Assembly (NCBI RefSeq): GCF_004216955.1 | Contig: NZ_SGXL01000001.1 | Span: 1,173,034 to 1,237,033, forward strand | Origin: Fictibacillus sp. BK138 | GTDB lineage: Bacteria > Bacillota > Bacilli > Bacillales > Fictibacillaceae | Direction of reading: 5' to 3' | DNA length: 64,000 nucleotides | Shown: one piece after another, positions 1-8,294 of the stretch | How positions within the stretch are numbered: the first letter of the stretch is position 1 | Layout: each line of letters opens with the position of its first letter | Notes under the pieces: model-generated | Databases searched by the model: none | What the model was told of the DNA's origin: nothing | What the model saw: only the letters and a program-made list of their open reading frames with translations | Made by a program: the position numbers and the translations under genes

Positions 1-363
1 CATCTAGTAGGTTTATTTGGAGCACCTCGCAGAACAGCCTATACGACTTATTCGGACCATCCTCAAGCAATGGATTGGGTTCCTTATCAAGCAGCCATGG
101 CAATCGGAGGAACGATTCTTTTTATAGCGATCTTGCTCTTGATGTATATCATCGGCTATTTGGCTTTTAAAGCACCAAAGGGAGAAATGGATTTTCCTGT
201 AGGAGAGGTGGAGGAGGAAGCCGCAGCTACACCGGTAATTTTAGAGAATTGGAAGCTCTGGGTAGGCATTTGTGCTGCGTTGATCTTAATAGCTTACACG
301 ATTCCTTTTTGGCATATGATAGAGCATGGACCACCAGGATCAACTGGTTATAAATTTTGGTAG
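1..363 (+). CDS. cbaA: Cytochrome c oxidase subunit I, ba3-type (3' end only)
   Basis: This is the C-terminal 120 residues of a heme-copper oxidase subunit I; the gene begins before the window and frame 1 is open from base 1. The segment opens with GLFGAPRRTAYTTY, typical of b(o/a)3-type terminal oxidases of Bacillaceae. Two hydrophobic helices follow (about residues 32-56 and 86-102 of the fragment), separated by an acidic cytoplasmic linker (VGEVEEEAA). The catalytic histidines lie upstream and cannot be checked. In the membrane the enzyme would oxidise cytochrome c and reduce oxygen while pumping protons. It ends in a strong bidirectional terminator shared with the convergent gene. Family assignment is good; the exact subtype rests on this fragment alone. 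Confidence 0.8.
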   Translation, partial: HLVGLFGAPRRTAYTTYSDHPQAMDWVPYQAAMAIGGTILFIAILLLMYIIGYLAFKAPKGEMDFPVGEVEEEAAATPVILENWKLWVGICAALILIAYTIPFWHMIEHGPPGSTGYKFW

Positions 364-366
364 GAA

Positions 367-407
367 AAAGCTTGCAAACTTCTTCAAGTTTGCAAGCTTT
401 TGTTTTT
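367..407. terminator. Bidirectional rho-independent terminator
   Basis: A perfect 15-bp stem (367-381 with 386-400) closes a CTTC loop and is followed by a T run. The mirrored A run serves the convergent MobA-like gene, whose stop codon lies inside the hairpin. Confidence 0.9.
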
Positions 408-893
408 TTGTAATGGAAAATAAGTACAGTATGTTTGATTAAAAAGATGGGTTAAGCGATTACTTTTCTTATGAATGGCTTCATATAAAACAGAAAGAAC
501 ACTTTTATCCACTATACTGTATAAAAGACTCGGATTCTTCTTTTCGTACACTGCACATTGTGAACCACTGGATTCTTTCAACAACAATATTTCATTAAAA
601 GTGGTAATGCCGGGAAAAGAAAAAGCCTCATGTAGAATCCAGACATCATCAGAGATAGCTAGAGATAGAGCAGCATGTATAGAAGAAAGTGGATCCCTCA
701 CTTTATAATAAGGTGTCAGAATACGAGCGGTATCTTTTACGTAAGGCAAGTAAACAGAAGGCTGATCACTTACAACTATGATTTCTTTGAAATAGGGCTT
801 TAGTTCGCTAATTAAGCTGACAACAGCTGATTTATCATTTTTGGATAAAGGTTTTGACTCGTTGAATTCAGTTAATATGACTGCTGCAGTCAC
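384..893 (-). CDS. Degenerate MobA-like nucleotidyltransferase
   Basis: A 169-residue protein starting at GTG (893) behind a strong AAGGAGG site. It has the outline of a MobA-type NTP transferase: an N-terminal beta strand (TAAVIL), a second strand followed by SDQPS (about residues 38-46), and DPLSSIHAALSLA (about 67-79), which matches the GPLAGIHAAL helix of MobA. The nucleotide-binding loop GGxSxRMG expected after strand 1 is replaced by TEFNESKPLSKNDK, so GTP binding as in true MobA is doubtful. MobA attaches GMP to molybdopterin; this protein may have lost that activity or serve another role. It stands divergent to fnr and convergent to an oxidase gene, so a link to respiration is possible but unproven. 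Confidence 0.6.
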   Translation of the reverse strand: MTAAVILTEFNESKPLSKNDKSAVVSLISELKPYFKEIIVVSDQPSVYLPYVKDTARILTPYYKVRDPLSSIHAALSLAISDDVWILHEAFSFPGITTFNEILLLKESSGSQCAVYEKKNPSLLYSIVDKSVLSVLYEAIHKKSNRLTHLFNQTYCTYFPLQKNKSLQT

Positions 894-959
894 TTTAATC
901 CCTCCTTTTTACAAATGGTTCTTTACTACAAGACTGATGCTTTTACGTAATTTTGTTCA

Positions 960-1212
960 TTTTCTTCACTGGCAAGTTGATTGAAGGGTAAGGTGCGTGC
1001 CTACCACCTGGAAAGCTTCTCGCTAGGCATGCGACGAGGAAGCTCACTTCGGTAGCATTTACTTTTAGACGCAGGAGCAAGGATACTTCCTTGAAGCGGT
1101 CAGGTGGAGACTCCTAATGGCGCAGAGCGGCAGGAGGCTCACCGCACGCCCCATGGAAAGCGAGCAACCTGAAGCGGAAATCAACTACTATCGGAGAGCA
1201 ACAATACGATAA
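960..1212 (+). repeat. Repeat family 1, copy 1 (long variant)
   Basis: Begins TTCACTGGCAAGTTGATT and ends GGAAATCAACTA plus a short tail. It carries the shared core hairpin (GGTGGAGACTCCT pairing with AGGAGGCTCACC, about 1103-1144). The short left module is replaced by about 95 bp (about 996-1095) that recurs in copy 9. It lies between the MobA-like gene and fnr. Confidence 0.85.
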
Positions 1213-1285
1213 ACATCTTTGAAAAAAGAATAAAACAAATTTTCAAGTTAAGATGTATCAAAAATCACACATTGTTCACAGTTGG

Positions 1286-1328
1286 TGTGATTAAAATCAC
1301 AATTAATTTTTCGTTTGTGGATTATAAT
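1286..1328 (+). promoter_or_regulatory. Fnr/CRP-type site and promoter of fnr
   Basis: A perfect palindrome TGTGATTAAAATCACA lies at 1286-1301, followed by a TATAAT -10 box at 1323-1328. The predicted transcription start near 1335 places the palindrome centre at about -41.5, the class II activator position used by B. subtilis Fnr. No good -35 box is seen, consistent with activator dependence. Self-activation is inferred. Confidence 0.75.
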
Positions 1329-1358
1329 GGAAATATGAGAAGCGGGGAGGTTTCAATT

Positions 1359-2084
1359 ATGGGTGCCTGCACACAGCAACAAAATTATTGTTCTTATCAA
1401 AATACAGATGTTTTTTCAAATAACACTTTTCAATATTTAGAAAGTATTATGTATCCCAGGAAAGTGGAAGCAGATCAATTCTTATTTTTAGACAATGACA
1501 CGGCAGACAAATTGTTTTATTTAAGAGAAGGCCAGATTAAAATTACAAAAGTAACTGAAGAAGGAAAGGAACTGATTCTTTATATCTTTCAAGAAGGTGA
1601 TTTGATCGGTGAACTGGGAGTTTCTCCGGATTCCCGCTATAACTATAGTGCTAAAGCGACCAGAGATTGTGATATAGGTGTTATTCAGCAGCAGGATCTG
1701 GAAACGATCATTTGGCAGCATGGTGAAGTGGCTGTTGAATTCATGAAGTGGATGAGTAACATGCATGCTATTACCCGTTCAAAATTTAGAGATCTGATGC
1801 TTTACGGAAAAAAAGGAGCATTGTGTTCAACCTTAATCAGACTGGCAAATTCTTATGGAAAAATGACTCCTTCAGGTATTACTTTATCACAGCATTTTAC
1901 GAATACAGATTTGGCAGAACTTATAGGAACATCACGTGAAACGGTTAATCGAATGTTAAGTCAGCTAAAAAAAGACGGGGTTGTGACTTTTGAAGCTGGT
2001 GGGAATATTAAGATTACAGATTTGGCCTATTTGAAAAATGCATGCAGTTGTGAGGACTGTCCTTTAGAAATATGCAGAATATAA
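1359..2084 (+). CDS. fnr: Fnr, oxygen-sensing CRP-family regulator
   Basis: A 241-residue CRP/FNR protein. An N-terminal cyclic-nucleotide-like beta barrel (about residues 25-140) is followed by a helix-turn-helix (TDLAELIGTSRETVNRMLSQ). The tail CSCEDCPLEIC supplies C-terminal cysteines, as in Bacillus Fnr, which binds a [4Fe-4S] cluster through three C-terminal cysteines and an aspartate. The start is the ATG at 1359 because GGGGAGG sits 8 bases upstream; the open frame extends further upstream without a ribosome site. Length agrees with B. subtilis Fnr (238). It activates anaerobic respiration and fermentation genes when oxygen is low. An Fnr-type box in its own promoter suggests autoregulation. 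The nearby bd and ba3 oxidase genes are plausible but unproven targets. Confidence 0.9.
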   Translation: MGACTQQQNYCSYQNTDVFSNNTFQYLESIMYPRKVEADQFLFLDNDTADKLFYLREGQIKITKVTEEGKELILYIFQEGDLIGELGVSPDSRYNYSAKATRDCDIGVIQQQDLETIIWQHGEVAVEFMKWMSNMHAITRSKFRDLMLYGKKGALCSTLIRLANSYGKMTPSGITLSQHFTNTDLAELIGTSRETVNRMLSQLKKDGVVTFEAGGNIKITDLAYLKNACSCEDCPLEICRI

Positions 2085-2096
2085 TGGTTTTAATTT

Positions 2097-2128
2097 AGAT
2101 CTCAAATCATTGGGATCTTTTTCTTTTG
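2097..2128 (+). terminator. Terminator after fnr
   Basis: A 7-bp stem (2097-2103 with 2112-2118, one G-T pair) is followed by a T-rich run. Confidence 0.6.
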
Positions 2129-2209
2129 GAATTATTATTTGAATTTTCCTTAAATTAAAAATTTTGTGTATAATATAAGAATATTTAGAATAAAGGGGGA
2201 AACAAAGTA

Positions 2210-2998
2210 ATGGACTTGAAACAGAAATTGAAATTGGGTGTAATCGGGTTATCTGCAGTATTTTTAGCAGCTTGCGGAAGCACGGGCTCTGGATCTGATG
2301 GAGAAAAACTAACGGTAGGAACTGATGCAGCATATGCTCCTTTTGAATCTCTTGAAGGAGAGAAGATTGTTGGATTTGATGTTGATTTATTAGATGCTGT
2401 TATGAAAGAAGCGGGCTTTGATTATGAGATGAAGAACACAGGCTGGGAGCCGCTTTTTATTGCTCTGAAAAATGAAGAAGTGGATGCAGGAATATCTGCA
2501 ATTACCATTAATGATGATCGTAAGAAAACCTATGACTTCTCATCACCGTATTTCGAATCAATCAATATGATTCTTGCAAAAGATGGTACTTCGATAAAGA
2601 GCGCTAAAGATTTAGAAGGGAAAAAAGTAAGTGTTCAAAACGGGACAACTGGTCAGGAAGCTTTAGAAAAAATGTTTGGAAAGAGCGAAAACATTAAGAA
2701 GTTTGAGAATAACACTTTGGCTATTCAGGCCTTATTAAACGGAGAAGTTGAAGCGGTTGTCGCAGACAATGCCGTTGTTCAGGAGTATGCAAAAAACAAC
2801 CCTGATAAAAAGCTAGTTACAATTACTGATCAAGAGAATTTTGAAAGTGAGTTCTACGGCATTATTTTTCCAAAAGACGGTGAGCATCAAGAAGAGATCA
2901 ATAAAGCTTTGAAAAAAGTAATTGAAGATGGAAAGTACGCTGAAATCTATAAAAAATGGTTTGGTGAAGAACCAAATGTAGATACATTGAAACAATAA
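2210..2998 (+). CDS. Amino-acid ABC transporter, substrate-binding lipoprotein
   Basis: A 262-residue periplasmic-binding-type lipoprotein. A signal peptide ends in the lipobox LAAC (about residues 19-22), anchoring Cys22 to the outer face of the membrane. The mature part is a family 3 solute-binding protein: VGTDAAYAPFE, then GFDVDLLDAVMKEAG, a central ISAITINDDRKKTYDFSSPY and the C-terminal KKWFGEE. It resembles B. subtilis ArtP (arginine) and polar amino-acid receptors; the ligand cannot be read from sequence. A TATAAT box lies at 2169-2174, and a three-mismatch CodY-like box (2142-2156) sits near the -35 position. AGGGGGA is 9 bases before ATG. It forms an operon with the permease 17 bases downstream. 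Confidence 0.9.
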   Translation: MDLKQKLKLGVIGLSAVFLAACGSTGSGSDGEKLTVGTDAAYAPFESLEGEKIVGFDVDLLDAVMKEAGFDYEMKNTGWEPLFIALKNEEVDAGISAITINDDRKKTYDFSSPYFESINMILAKDGTSIKSAKDLEGKKVSVQNGTTGQEALEKMFGKSENIKKFENNTLAIQALLNGEVEAVVADNAVVQEYAKNNPDKKLVTITDQENFESEFYGIIFPKDGEHQEEINKALKKVIEDGKYAEIYKKWFGEEPNVDTLKQ

Positions 2999-3015
2999 AC
3001 TTTCTGGAGGTCTAC

Positions 3016-3672
3016 ATGGAATTTTCTTTTCAAATCATAAGCGAATACATGCCGCTGTTTTTAAAAGGTACTTGGATAACGATTCAGCTATCTTTGCTTG
3101 GCATACTGTTCGGAACGATATTGGGTTTGTTTATTGGGCTTGGGAAAATGGTGAAAAATCCGCTTATTAACCTTCCTTGTAATTGGTATATAAGTTTTTT
3201 TCGGGGAACGCCCTTGCTTGTACAAATCTTGTTGATTCATTCAGCGATGATGCCGCTTATCATGAAACCGCCTAATGTTTTTGTTTCGAGTGTATTAGCA
3301 TTATCGTTAAATGCAGCGGCTTATATAGCAGAAATTTTCCGAGCTGGCATTCAATCAATCGATAAAGGCCAGATGGAAGCAGCAAGATCTTTAGGGATGA
3401 ATCATGTACAAGCTATGAAACATGTTATTCTTCCTCAAGCTTCTAGAAGAATGATACCCCCTCTGGGAAATGAATTTATTGTATTGATAAAAGACTCTTC
3501 GCTTGTTTCAATCATTGCCACACCAGAATTAATGTATTATGCACGAGCGATGATGGGTCAGTATTATCGTCCTTGGGAACCCTATATGACGGCAGCTTTC
3601 ATGTACTTAATTCTCACTCTGGGGATGGCTTATATTCTCTCTAAAATTGAACGAAGATTTGTTTATGATTAA
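3016..3672 (+). CDS. Amino-acid ABC transporter, permease
   Basis: A 218-residue HisM/GlnP-type permease with about five membrane helices. The EAA loop that contacts the ATPase is clear (EAARSLGMNHVQAMKHVILPQA region, about residues 120-142). The early FFRGTPLLVQ motif is typical of polar amino-acid permeases and it resembles B. subtilis ArtQ. It follows the binding protein with its own TGGAGG site and is closed by a strong terminator overlapping the stop codon. No ATP-binding subunit gene follows or precedes it, unlike artPQR in B. subtilis, so the ATPase must be encoded elsewhere or be shared with another importer. Confidence 0.9.
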   Translation: MEFSFQIISEYMPLFLKGTWITIQLSLLGILFGTILGLFIGLGKMVKNPLINLPCNWYISFFRGTPLLVQILLIHSAMMPLIMKPPNVFVSSVLALSLNAAAYIAEIFRAGIQSIDKGQMEAARSLGMNHVQAMKHVILPQASRRMIPPLGNEFIVLIKDSSLVSIIATPELMYYARAMMGQYYRPWEPYMTAAFMYLILTLGMAYILSKIERRFVYD

Positions 3673-3700
3673 ACAACTCGGTTTCCGGGTTGTTTTTTCC
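3672..3700 (+). terminator. Terminator after the ABC permease gene
   Basis: A 10-bp stem AACAACTCGG/CCGGGTTGTT (3672-3681 with 3685-3694) closes a TTT loop and is followed by six T's. Confidence 0.9.
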
Positions 3701-3773
3701 TTGTTTAACTAACATTTTTTAGACCCTAGTCCCATATATTGTATTATTGAGATTTTATATGGGGGGGACTTGC

Positions 3774-4643
3774 TTGATCACGATCGCTTTTTCACACCCG
3801 TCTGACGGAATCGCTGTTCTAAAAAAAATAATCCGAGCGGCAGCCAAATATAAAATTAACCCTTCCTTTGCCAAATTATCTGATGCTTCTTCAAAAATTC
3901 TTGAACTGCACATACATGAACATAAAGAATTCATTTTGGATGTGTTAACGGAATTTACAAGGAACAAGGTAGAAGATATTTGTTTAAAGGAAATGATCGA
4001 ACATGCTTTTTTTTATAGTGACTCTGCTGAACAAAAAGAAATATTTTCCATATCAAAGAGTATAATTTTGGGAGAGATAGAAGGAATACCAGAAGTTAAG
4101 AACCTTCCAAGTTTGAGTGGAATCATACGAGAGCAGTGGCAGTCTATCTTGTCGGAAAAAAGAAACTTCTTAGAGTTTGAAGCTTTTTTAAAGTTTCGTC
4201 TTAAAGAGTATTTAGCAACATTGCTTAAAGTTGTTGAAAGTGCGATTGATGAATACAAACTAGAACTTGAGTATCAATCCTTCATTGATCATTTGCGTAC
4301 ATGCTTATCAAAACAAAGATCTATTCTGAAAAATGATATTTTAATCCTTTTTGATCATGAAAATGTAGTTATATTTGATGAAATGCAAAGTCAGCTATCA
4401 AAAACTGAACTTATGAACTTACACGATAAAGCATTGAAATTAACAAATGCCGTGAACTTGGATGAACGCCTCCTTGGACCTTTAATCGGATTGGCACCTT
4501 CATCTGCCAAGATTTTTGCTTATGATTTGGATCACCCGCTTCTGCAGACGGTGAAAAATATTTTTCAAGAGAAGGTTACCATATCGCCAATAGAGAAAAT
4601 GTCTTTAAAAGATAACCCATATCCATATAAAAAAAAGTCATAA
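3774..4643 (+). CDS. ytxC: YtxC-like sporulation protein
   Basis: A protein of about 289 residues with no recognised catalytic motif, rich in Glu, Lys and Leu and largely helical. It is identified mainly by position: ytxC directly precedes thrS in B. subtilis and related species, and length and composition fit that family, which is annotated as putatively sporulation-linked. The TTG at 3774 is preferred because a G-rich site (3761-3767) lies 6 bases upstream; the alternatives are ATG 3759 and TTG 3747. It is free of its neighbours: a terminator precedes it and the thrS promoter follows. Its molecular function is unknown. Confidence 0.65.
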   Translation: MITIAFSHPSDGIAVLKKIIRAAAKYKINPSFAKLSDASSKILELHIHEHKEFILDVLTEFTRNKVEDICLKEMIEHAFFYSDSAEQKEIFSISKSIILGEIEGIPEVKNLPSLSGIIREQWQSILSEKRNFLEFEAFLKFRLKEYLATLLKVVESAIDEYKLELEYQSFIDHLRTCLSKQRSILKNDILILFDHENVVIFDEMQSQLSKTELMNLHDKALKLTNAVNLDERLLGPLIGLAPSSAKIFAYDLDHPLLQTVKNIFQEKVTISPIEKMSLKDNPYPYKKKS

Positions 4644-4658
4644 ACTGTCATTGTCCTC

Positions 4659-4957
4659 TTGCTTTTTGAAAAACATCTGCATATAATAAGTTTATAATTT
4701 TATCATTTAATCAGTATTGATAAGGACATGAAGCAGCTTTTACGGTTTTTAGAGAGGGAAGTCACGGCTGAAAGCTTCCTAACACGAAAAATTGCTTTAC
4801 CACCTTGGAACTTCAGCGGTGAAATAATATTTAGTAATCGCTGACGGCAGCAGTCCGTTATCCTGTCCGAGTGCCGTAATTTATTTATCTATTACGGAAC
4901 AAGGGTGGAACCACGAGATTATCACTCGTCCCTTCTATAGGGACGGGTGTTTTTTGT
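4659..4957 (+). promoter_or_regulatory. thrS promoter and T-box leader (Thr, ACC)
   Basis: Promoter TTGCTT (4659-4664), 17-bp spacer, TATAAT (4682-4687). The leader has the stem I AG-bulge region (AGAGAGGG), the T-box sequence AAGGGTGGAACCACGAG (4901-4917) and a terminator (stem 4923-4933 with 4939-4949, then T's). Aligned with the pheS leader in this window, the specifier is ACC at 4799-4801, a threonine codon. Uncharged tRNA-Thr would stabilise the antiterminator and raise thrS expression. Confidence 0.93.
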
Positions 4958-5005
4958 TTTACAATAAAGCTTTTTCTAAAAATGATTGTTGCTAATAGTC
5001 ATTTT

Positions 5006-5140
5006 ACTTCATTGACAAGTTGATTGGAGTGCAAGGTGCGAGACTCCTGCGGGCTCACCGCACGCCCCGCGGAAAGCGAGCATCTTGGAACTGAAATCAA
5101 CTACATCCAAGACAACAAGGTTTACGAAACAGCTTACAAT
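5006..5140 (+). repeat. Repeat family 1, copy 2 (internally deleted)
   Basis: Both ends are present (TTCATTGACAAGTTGATTGG and GAAATCAACTAC), but the central hairpin is missing: GACTCCTGCGGG runs straight into CTCACCGCACG. It lies between the thrS T-box terminator and the thrS ribosome site, so it is part of the leader transcript. Confidence 0.85.
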
Positions 5141-5159
5141 AAAAAAGGAGATGTTTTTT

Positions 5160-7070
5160 ATGTCGTCTATTTCAATCAAATTCCCAGACGGATCGGTCAA
5201 GGAATTTCCAAAAGGAGTAACTTCTGAACAAGTTGCTGAAAGCATCAGCCCTAGCTTAAAGAAAAAAGCGGTAGCAGGGAAAGTAAATGGACAATTGTTC
5301 GACTTTTCACGCCCGATTGAAGAAGATGCATCGATCGAGATCATCATGCAAGACTCGCAAGAAGGTCTTGAGATGACTAGACACTCGAACGCTCACTTGC
5401 TTGCTCAAGCTCTTAAGCGTTTATATCCAGATGTGAAACTTGGAATCGGTCCAGTCATCGATAACGGTTTTTACTACGATGTGGATATGTCACACAATTT
5501 AACTCCAGAAGACCTTCCGGCAATCGAAAAAGAAATGAAGAAGATCGTAAACGAAAATCTTCAAATCGTCCGAAAAGAAGTAACACGGGAAGAAGCACTT
5601 GAAATTTATGAAAAATTAAATGACCATTTGAAGCTTGAACTGATTCGCGATCTTCCTGAGGGAGAAAAGATTACAATCTATGAGCAAGGTGAGTTCTTTG
5701 ACCTTTGCCGCGGACCGCATGTTCCTTCAACTGGAAAGATCAAGGCATATAAACTAATGAGCATCTCTGGAGCGTATTGGCGAGGAGATAGCGACAACCA
5801 AATGCTTCAGCGTATTTATGGAGCTGCATTCTTGAGCCAAAAAGATCTGGATGAGTATCTGCACTTCATTGAAGAAGCACAAAAGCGTGATCATCGTAAA
5901 CTAGGGAAAGAATTAGAACTGTTCATGTTCTCAGAAGAAGCACCTGGAATGCCGTTCTATCTTCCGAACGGTCAAACAATTCGTACAGAGCTTGAGAATT
6001 TCTCCCGTGAACTTCAGCGTCAAGTTGATTATGATGAAGTGCGTACACCATTTATGATGAACCAGCGTCTTTGGGAGCAATCAGGACACTGGGATCACTA
6101 TCATGAAAACATGTATTTCTCTGAAGTAGATGATACTAAGTTCGCGATGAAACCGATGAACTGCCCTGGCCACATGCTTATCTTTAAAAATAAGCTTCAT
6201 TCTTACAGAGATCTGCCAGTGCGTATGGCTGAATTCGGTCAGGTTCACCGTCACGAATACAGCGGTGCATTAAACGGTATGATCCGTGTACGTACTTTCT
6301 GCCAAGATGATGCACATATCTTTGTAACGCCGCAACAGATCGAAAGTGAAATTAAGAACGTATTTAAGCTTGTTGATAAAATTTACAGTACATTTGGATT
6401 TGAATACTCAGTAGAGCTATCTACTCGTCCTGAAGATTCTATGGGTGATGACCGTTTATGGGAACAAGCTGAAGGCGCATTGAAGAATGTATTAGAAGAT
6501 CTGGGTATGAACTACCACCTTAACGAAGGTGACGGCGCATTCTATGGTCCGAAAATCGACTTCCACATTAAAGATGCACTTAAGAGAAGTCACCAATGTG
6601 CAACAATTCAGCTGGATTTCCAGATGCCTGAAAAGTTCGACCTAACTTATGTGGATGAAAATAACCAAAAGGTTCGTCCTGTCGTTATTCACCGTGCGAT
6701 CTACGGTTCGATCGACCGTTTCTTAGGAATTTTGGTCGAACACTTTGCAGGTGCGTTCCCAACTTGGCTTGCACCAGTACAAGTAAAGTTGATTCCTGTA
6801 TCCGATGTTCATAATGAGTATGCATATAAGCTTCAAGAAGACTTAAAAGAACATGCTGTACGTGTTGAAATCGACACAAGGAATGAGAAGATGGGTTATA
6901 AGATTCGTGAAGCTCAAATGAAAAAGATCCCTTACATGCTCGTACTAGGTGATAAAGAGATCGAAGACAATGCAGTAAACGTACGTAAATATGGTGAGCA
7001 AAAATCTGAAACTGTTTCTTATGAAGATTTCAGAGATAAGATTTTGGCTCAAATTAATGAAAAGAGATAA
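5160..7070 (+). CDS. thrS: Threonyl-tRNA synthetase
   Basis: A 636-residue class II synthetase that charges tRNA-Thr in the cytoplasm. Order of domains: TGS domain (about residues 1-62, starting SSISIKFPDGS), the editing domain with HSNAHLLAQAL, the catalytic core with MNCPGHMLIF (one of the zinc-ligand Cys) and HRHEYSGAL, and a C-terminal anticodon-binding domain. The start is ATG 5160, 9 bases after AAAAAAGGAG; the open frame reaches back to 5085 only because it reads through repeat copy 2, and those 25 extra residues are not part of the protein. Length matches B. subtilis ThrS (643). Expression is set by the T-box upstream. The gene is monocistronic, with its own terminator. Confidence 0.97.
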   Translation: MSSISIKFPDGSVKEFPKGVTSEQVAESISPSLKKKAVAGKVNGQLFDFSRPIEEDASIEIIMQDSQEGLEMTRHSNAHLLAQALKRLYPDVKLGIGPVIDNGFYYDVDMSHNLTPEDLPAIEKEMKKIVNENLQIVRKEVTREEALEIYEKLNDHLKLELIRDLPEGEKITIYEQGEFFDLCRGPHVPSTGKIKAYKLMSISGAYWRGDSDNQMLQRIYGAAFLSQKDLDEYLHFIEEAQKRDHRKLGKELELFMFSEEAPGMPFYLPNGQTIRTELENFSRELQRQVDYDEVRTPFMMNQRLWEQSGHWDHYHENMYFSEVDDTKFAMKPMNCPGHMLIFKNKLHSYRDLPVRMAEFGQVHRHEYSGALNGMIRVRTFCQDDAHIFVTPQQIESEIKNVFKLVDKIYSTFGFEYSVELSTRPEDSMGDDRLWEQAEGALKNVLEDLGMNYHLNEGDGAFYGPKIDFHIKDALKRSHQCATIQLDFQMPEKFDLTYVDENNQKVRPVVIHRAIYGSIDRFLGILVEHFAGAFPTWLAPVQVKLIPVSDVHNEYAYKLQEDLKEHAVRVEIDTRNEKMGYKIREAQMKKIPYMLVLGDKEIEDNAVNVRKYGEQKSETVSYEDFRDKILAQINEKR

Positions 7071-7081
7071 ACATGATCAAG

Positions 7082-7111
7082 AGCAGCCGGCATGAATTCG
7101 GCTGCTTTTTC
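7082..7111 (+). terminator. Terminator after thrS
   Basis: A perfect 8-bp stem AGCAGCCG/CGGCTGCT (7082-7089 with 7099-7106) is followed by a T run. Confidence 0.9.
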
Positions 7112-7256
7112 CTTATAAACTCCTTGTACAGATTATTGAGTGAAGAGGACAATATAAAAGAGAGAAAATCCTGCTCGCTTAACTTTCTGAAAAAAACTCT
7201 TGCATTACTTTTCAAAACGAAGTAAAATTAATTTCGTTGCTTATTACATTCGTTGT

Positions 7257-7498
7257 TTGACACATTTCACGCCAATATGTTATAGTATGTAAGGTTAATA
7301 AAATAAGTTTGACGCTAAAAAGCAGAAGCACCCGCTTCTCACCTGGTTCGACGCCGCTATTGGCTGTTGATGGGTAGATGGAATTCAGGCATGTCATTAG
7401 TACATAGCCGGTTTACGTGTGGGTGATTTATGCGCCGACGCTTTTTTTATTTGCAGAAATAACAAGTCGGGTGTTATTAACACTCACTGAAAAAATTT
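7257..7498 (+). promoter_or_regulatory. infC operon promoter and L20-type leader
   Basis: Promoter TTGACA (7257-7262), 18-bp spacer, extended -10 TGTTATAGT (TATAGT at 7281-7286). The untranslated leader of about 210 bases contains AGAAGCACCCGCTTCTCACC and ends in a T run near 7441-7448, features of the Bacillus L20 leader. In that system ribosomal protein L20 binds the leader and represses infC-rpmI-rplT by promoting termination. The match is from memory of the family; I did not resolve the whole fold. Confidence 0.8.
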
Positions 7499-7512
7499 GG
7501 AGGTGACTTACT

Positions 7513-8028
7513 ATTAGTAAGGACATGTCTGTCAATGAAGGCATTCGTGCTCGTGAGGTTCGCTTAATCGGTCCTGATGGAAGCCAGCTTGGCATTAAAA
7601 CAAGACAGGAAGCTCTAGACCTTGCGGCAAACGCAAATCTTGACCTTGTACTCGTTGCTGCAACTGCTAAACCGCCAGTATGTCGTATTATGGACTACGG
7701 TAAGTTTAAATACGAGCAACAGCGTAAAGATCGTGAAGCACGAAAAAATCAAAAAGTCATTACGACTAAAGAAATTCGTCTAAGTCCAACAATTGAGGAA
7801 AACGACTTTAATACGAAGCTTAGAAATGCCCGTAAGTTCCTTGAAAAAGGTGACAAAGTAAAGGCAAGTATTCGTTTCCGTGGACGTGCAATCACTCATT
7901 CTCAAATCGGAAAAACGGTATTGGAGAAATTAGCGAAAGAATGTGAAGATCTTTCTACGGTGGAAACTCACCCGAAAATGGAAGGAAGAAGCATGTTTCT
8001 TATCCTAGCACCTAAAGCCGAAAAATAA
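7513..8028 (+). CDS. infC: Translation initiation factor IF-3
   Basis: A 171-residue IF-3, which binds the 30S subunit, prevents early 50S joining and checks the start codon. The start is the rare codon ATT at 7513: GGAGGTG (7499-7505) is 7 bases upstream, whereas the first ATG (7525) would be 19 bases away. ATT starts are known for infC, where IF-3 discriminates against them and so limits its own synthesis. The N-domain ([13 protein letters not shown]) and C-domain ([31 protein letters not shown]) are intact. It is the first gene of infC-rpmI-rplT-ysdA. Confidence 0.96.
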   Translation: MSKDMSVNEGIRAREVRLIGPDGSQLGIKTRQEALDLAANANLDLVLVAATAKPPVCRIMDYGKFKYEQQRKDREARKNQKVITTKEIRLSPTIEENDFNTKLRNARKFLEKGDKVKASIRFRGRAITHSQIGKTVLEKLAKECEDLSTVETHPKMEGRSMFLILAPKAEK

Positions 8029-8051
8029 TTTTTACCAGGGAGGAAACCATT

Positions 8052-8255
8052 ATGCCTAAAATGAAAACTCATAAAGGTGCTGCAAAGCGCTTTAGAAAAA
8101 CTGGAACAGGTAAATTAAAGCGTGCACGCGCTTATACTAGTCACTTGTTTGCAAACAAGTCTACAAAAGCTAAGCGTAAGCTTCGCAAAGCAAAGCTTGT
8201 TCACAGTGGTGACTACAAGCGTATCCGCACATTGTTAACTTACAAAAAACGTTAA
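8052..8255 (+). CDS. rpmI: Ribosomal protein bL35
   Basis: A 67-residue, highly basic protein starting [20 protein letters not shown], the conserved bL35 N-terminus. It is a component of the large ribosomal subunit. It follows infC by 23 bases with its own GGGAGG site and is co-transcribed under the L20 leader. Length is normal for the family (66 in B. subtilis). Confidence 0.98.
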   Translation: MPKMKTHKGAAKRFRKTGTGKLKRARAYTSHLFANKSTKAKRKLRKAKLVHSGDYKRIRTLLTYKKR

Positions 8256-8294
8256 TCATACGATAAGTTGATTTAAAAATAGGAGGTTTTTAAT

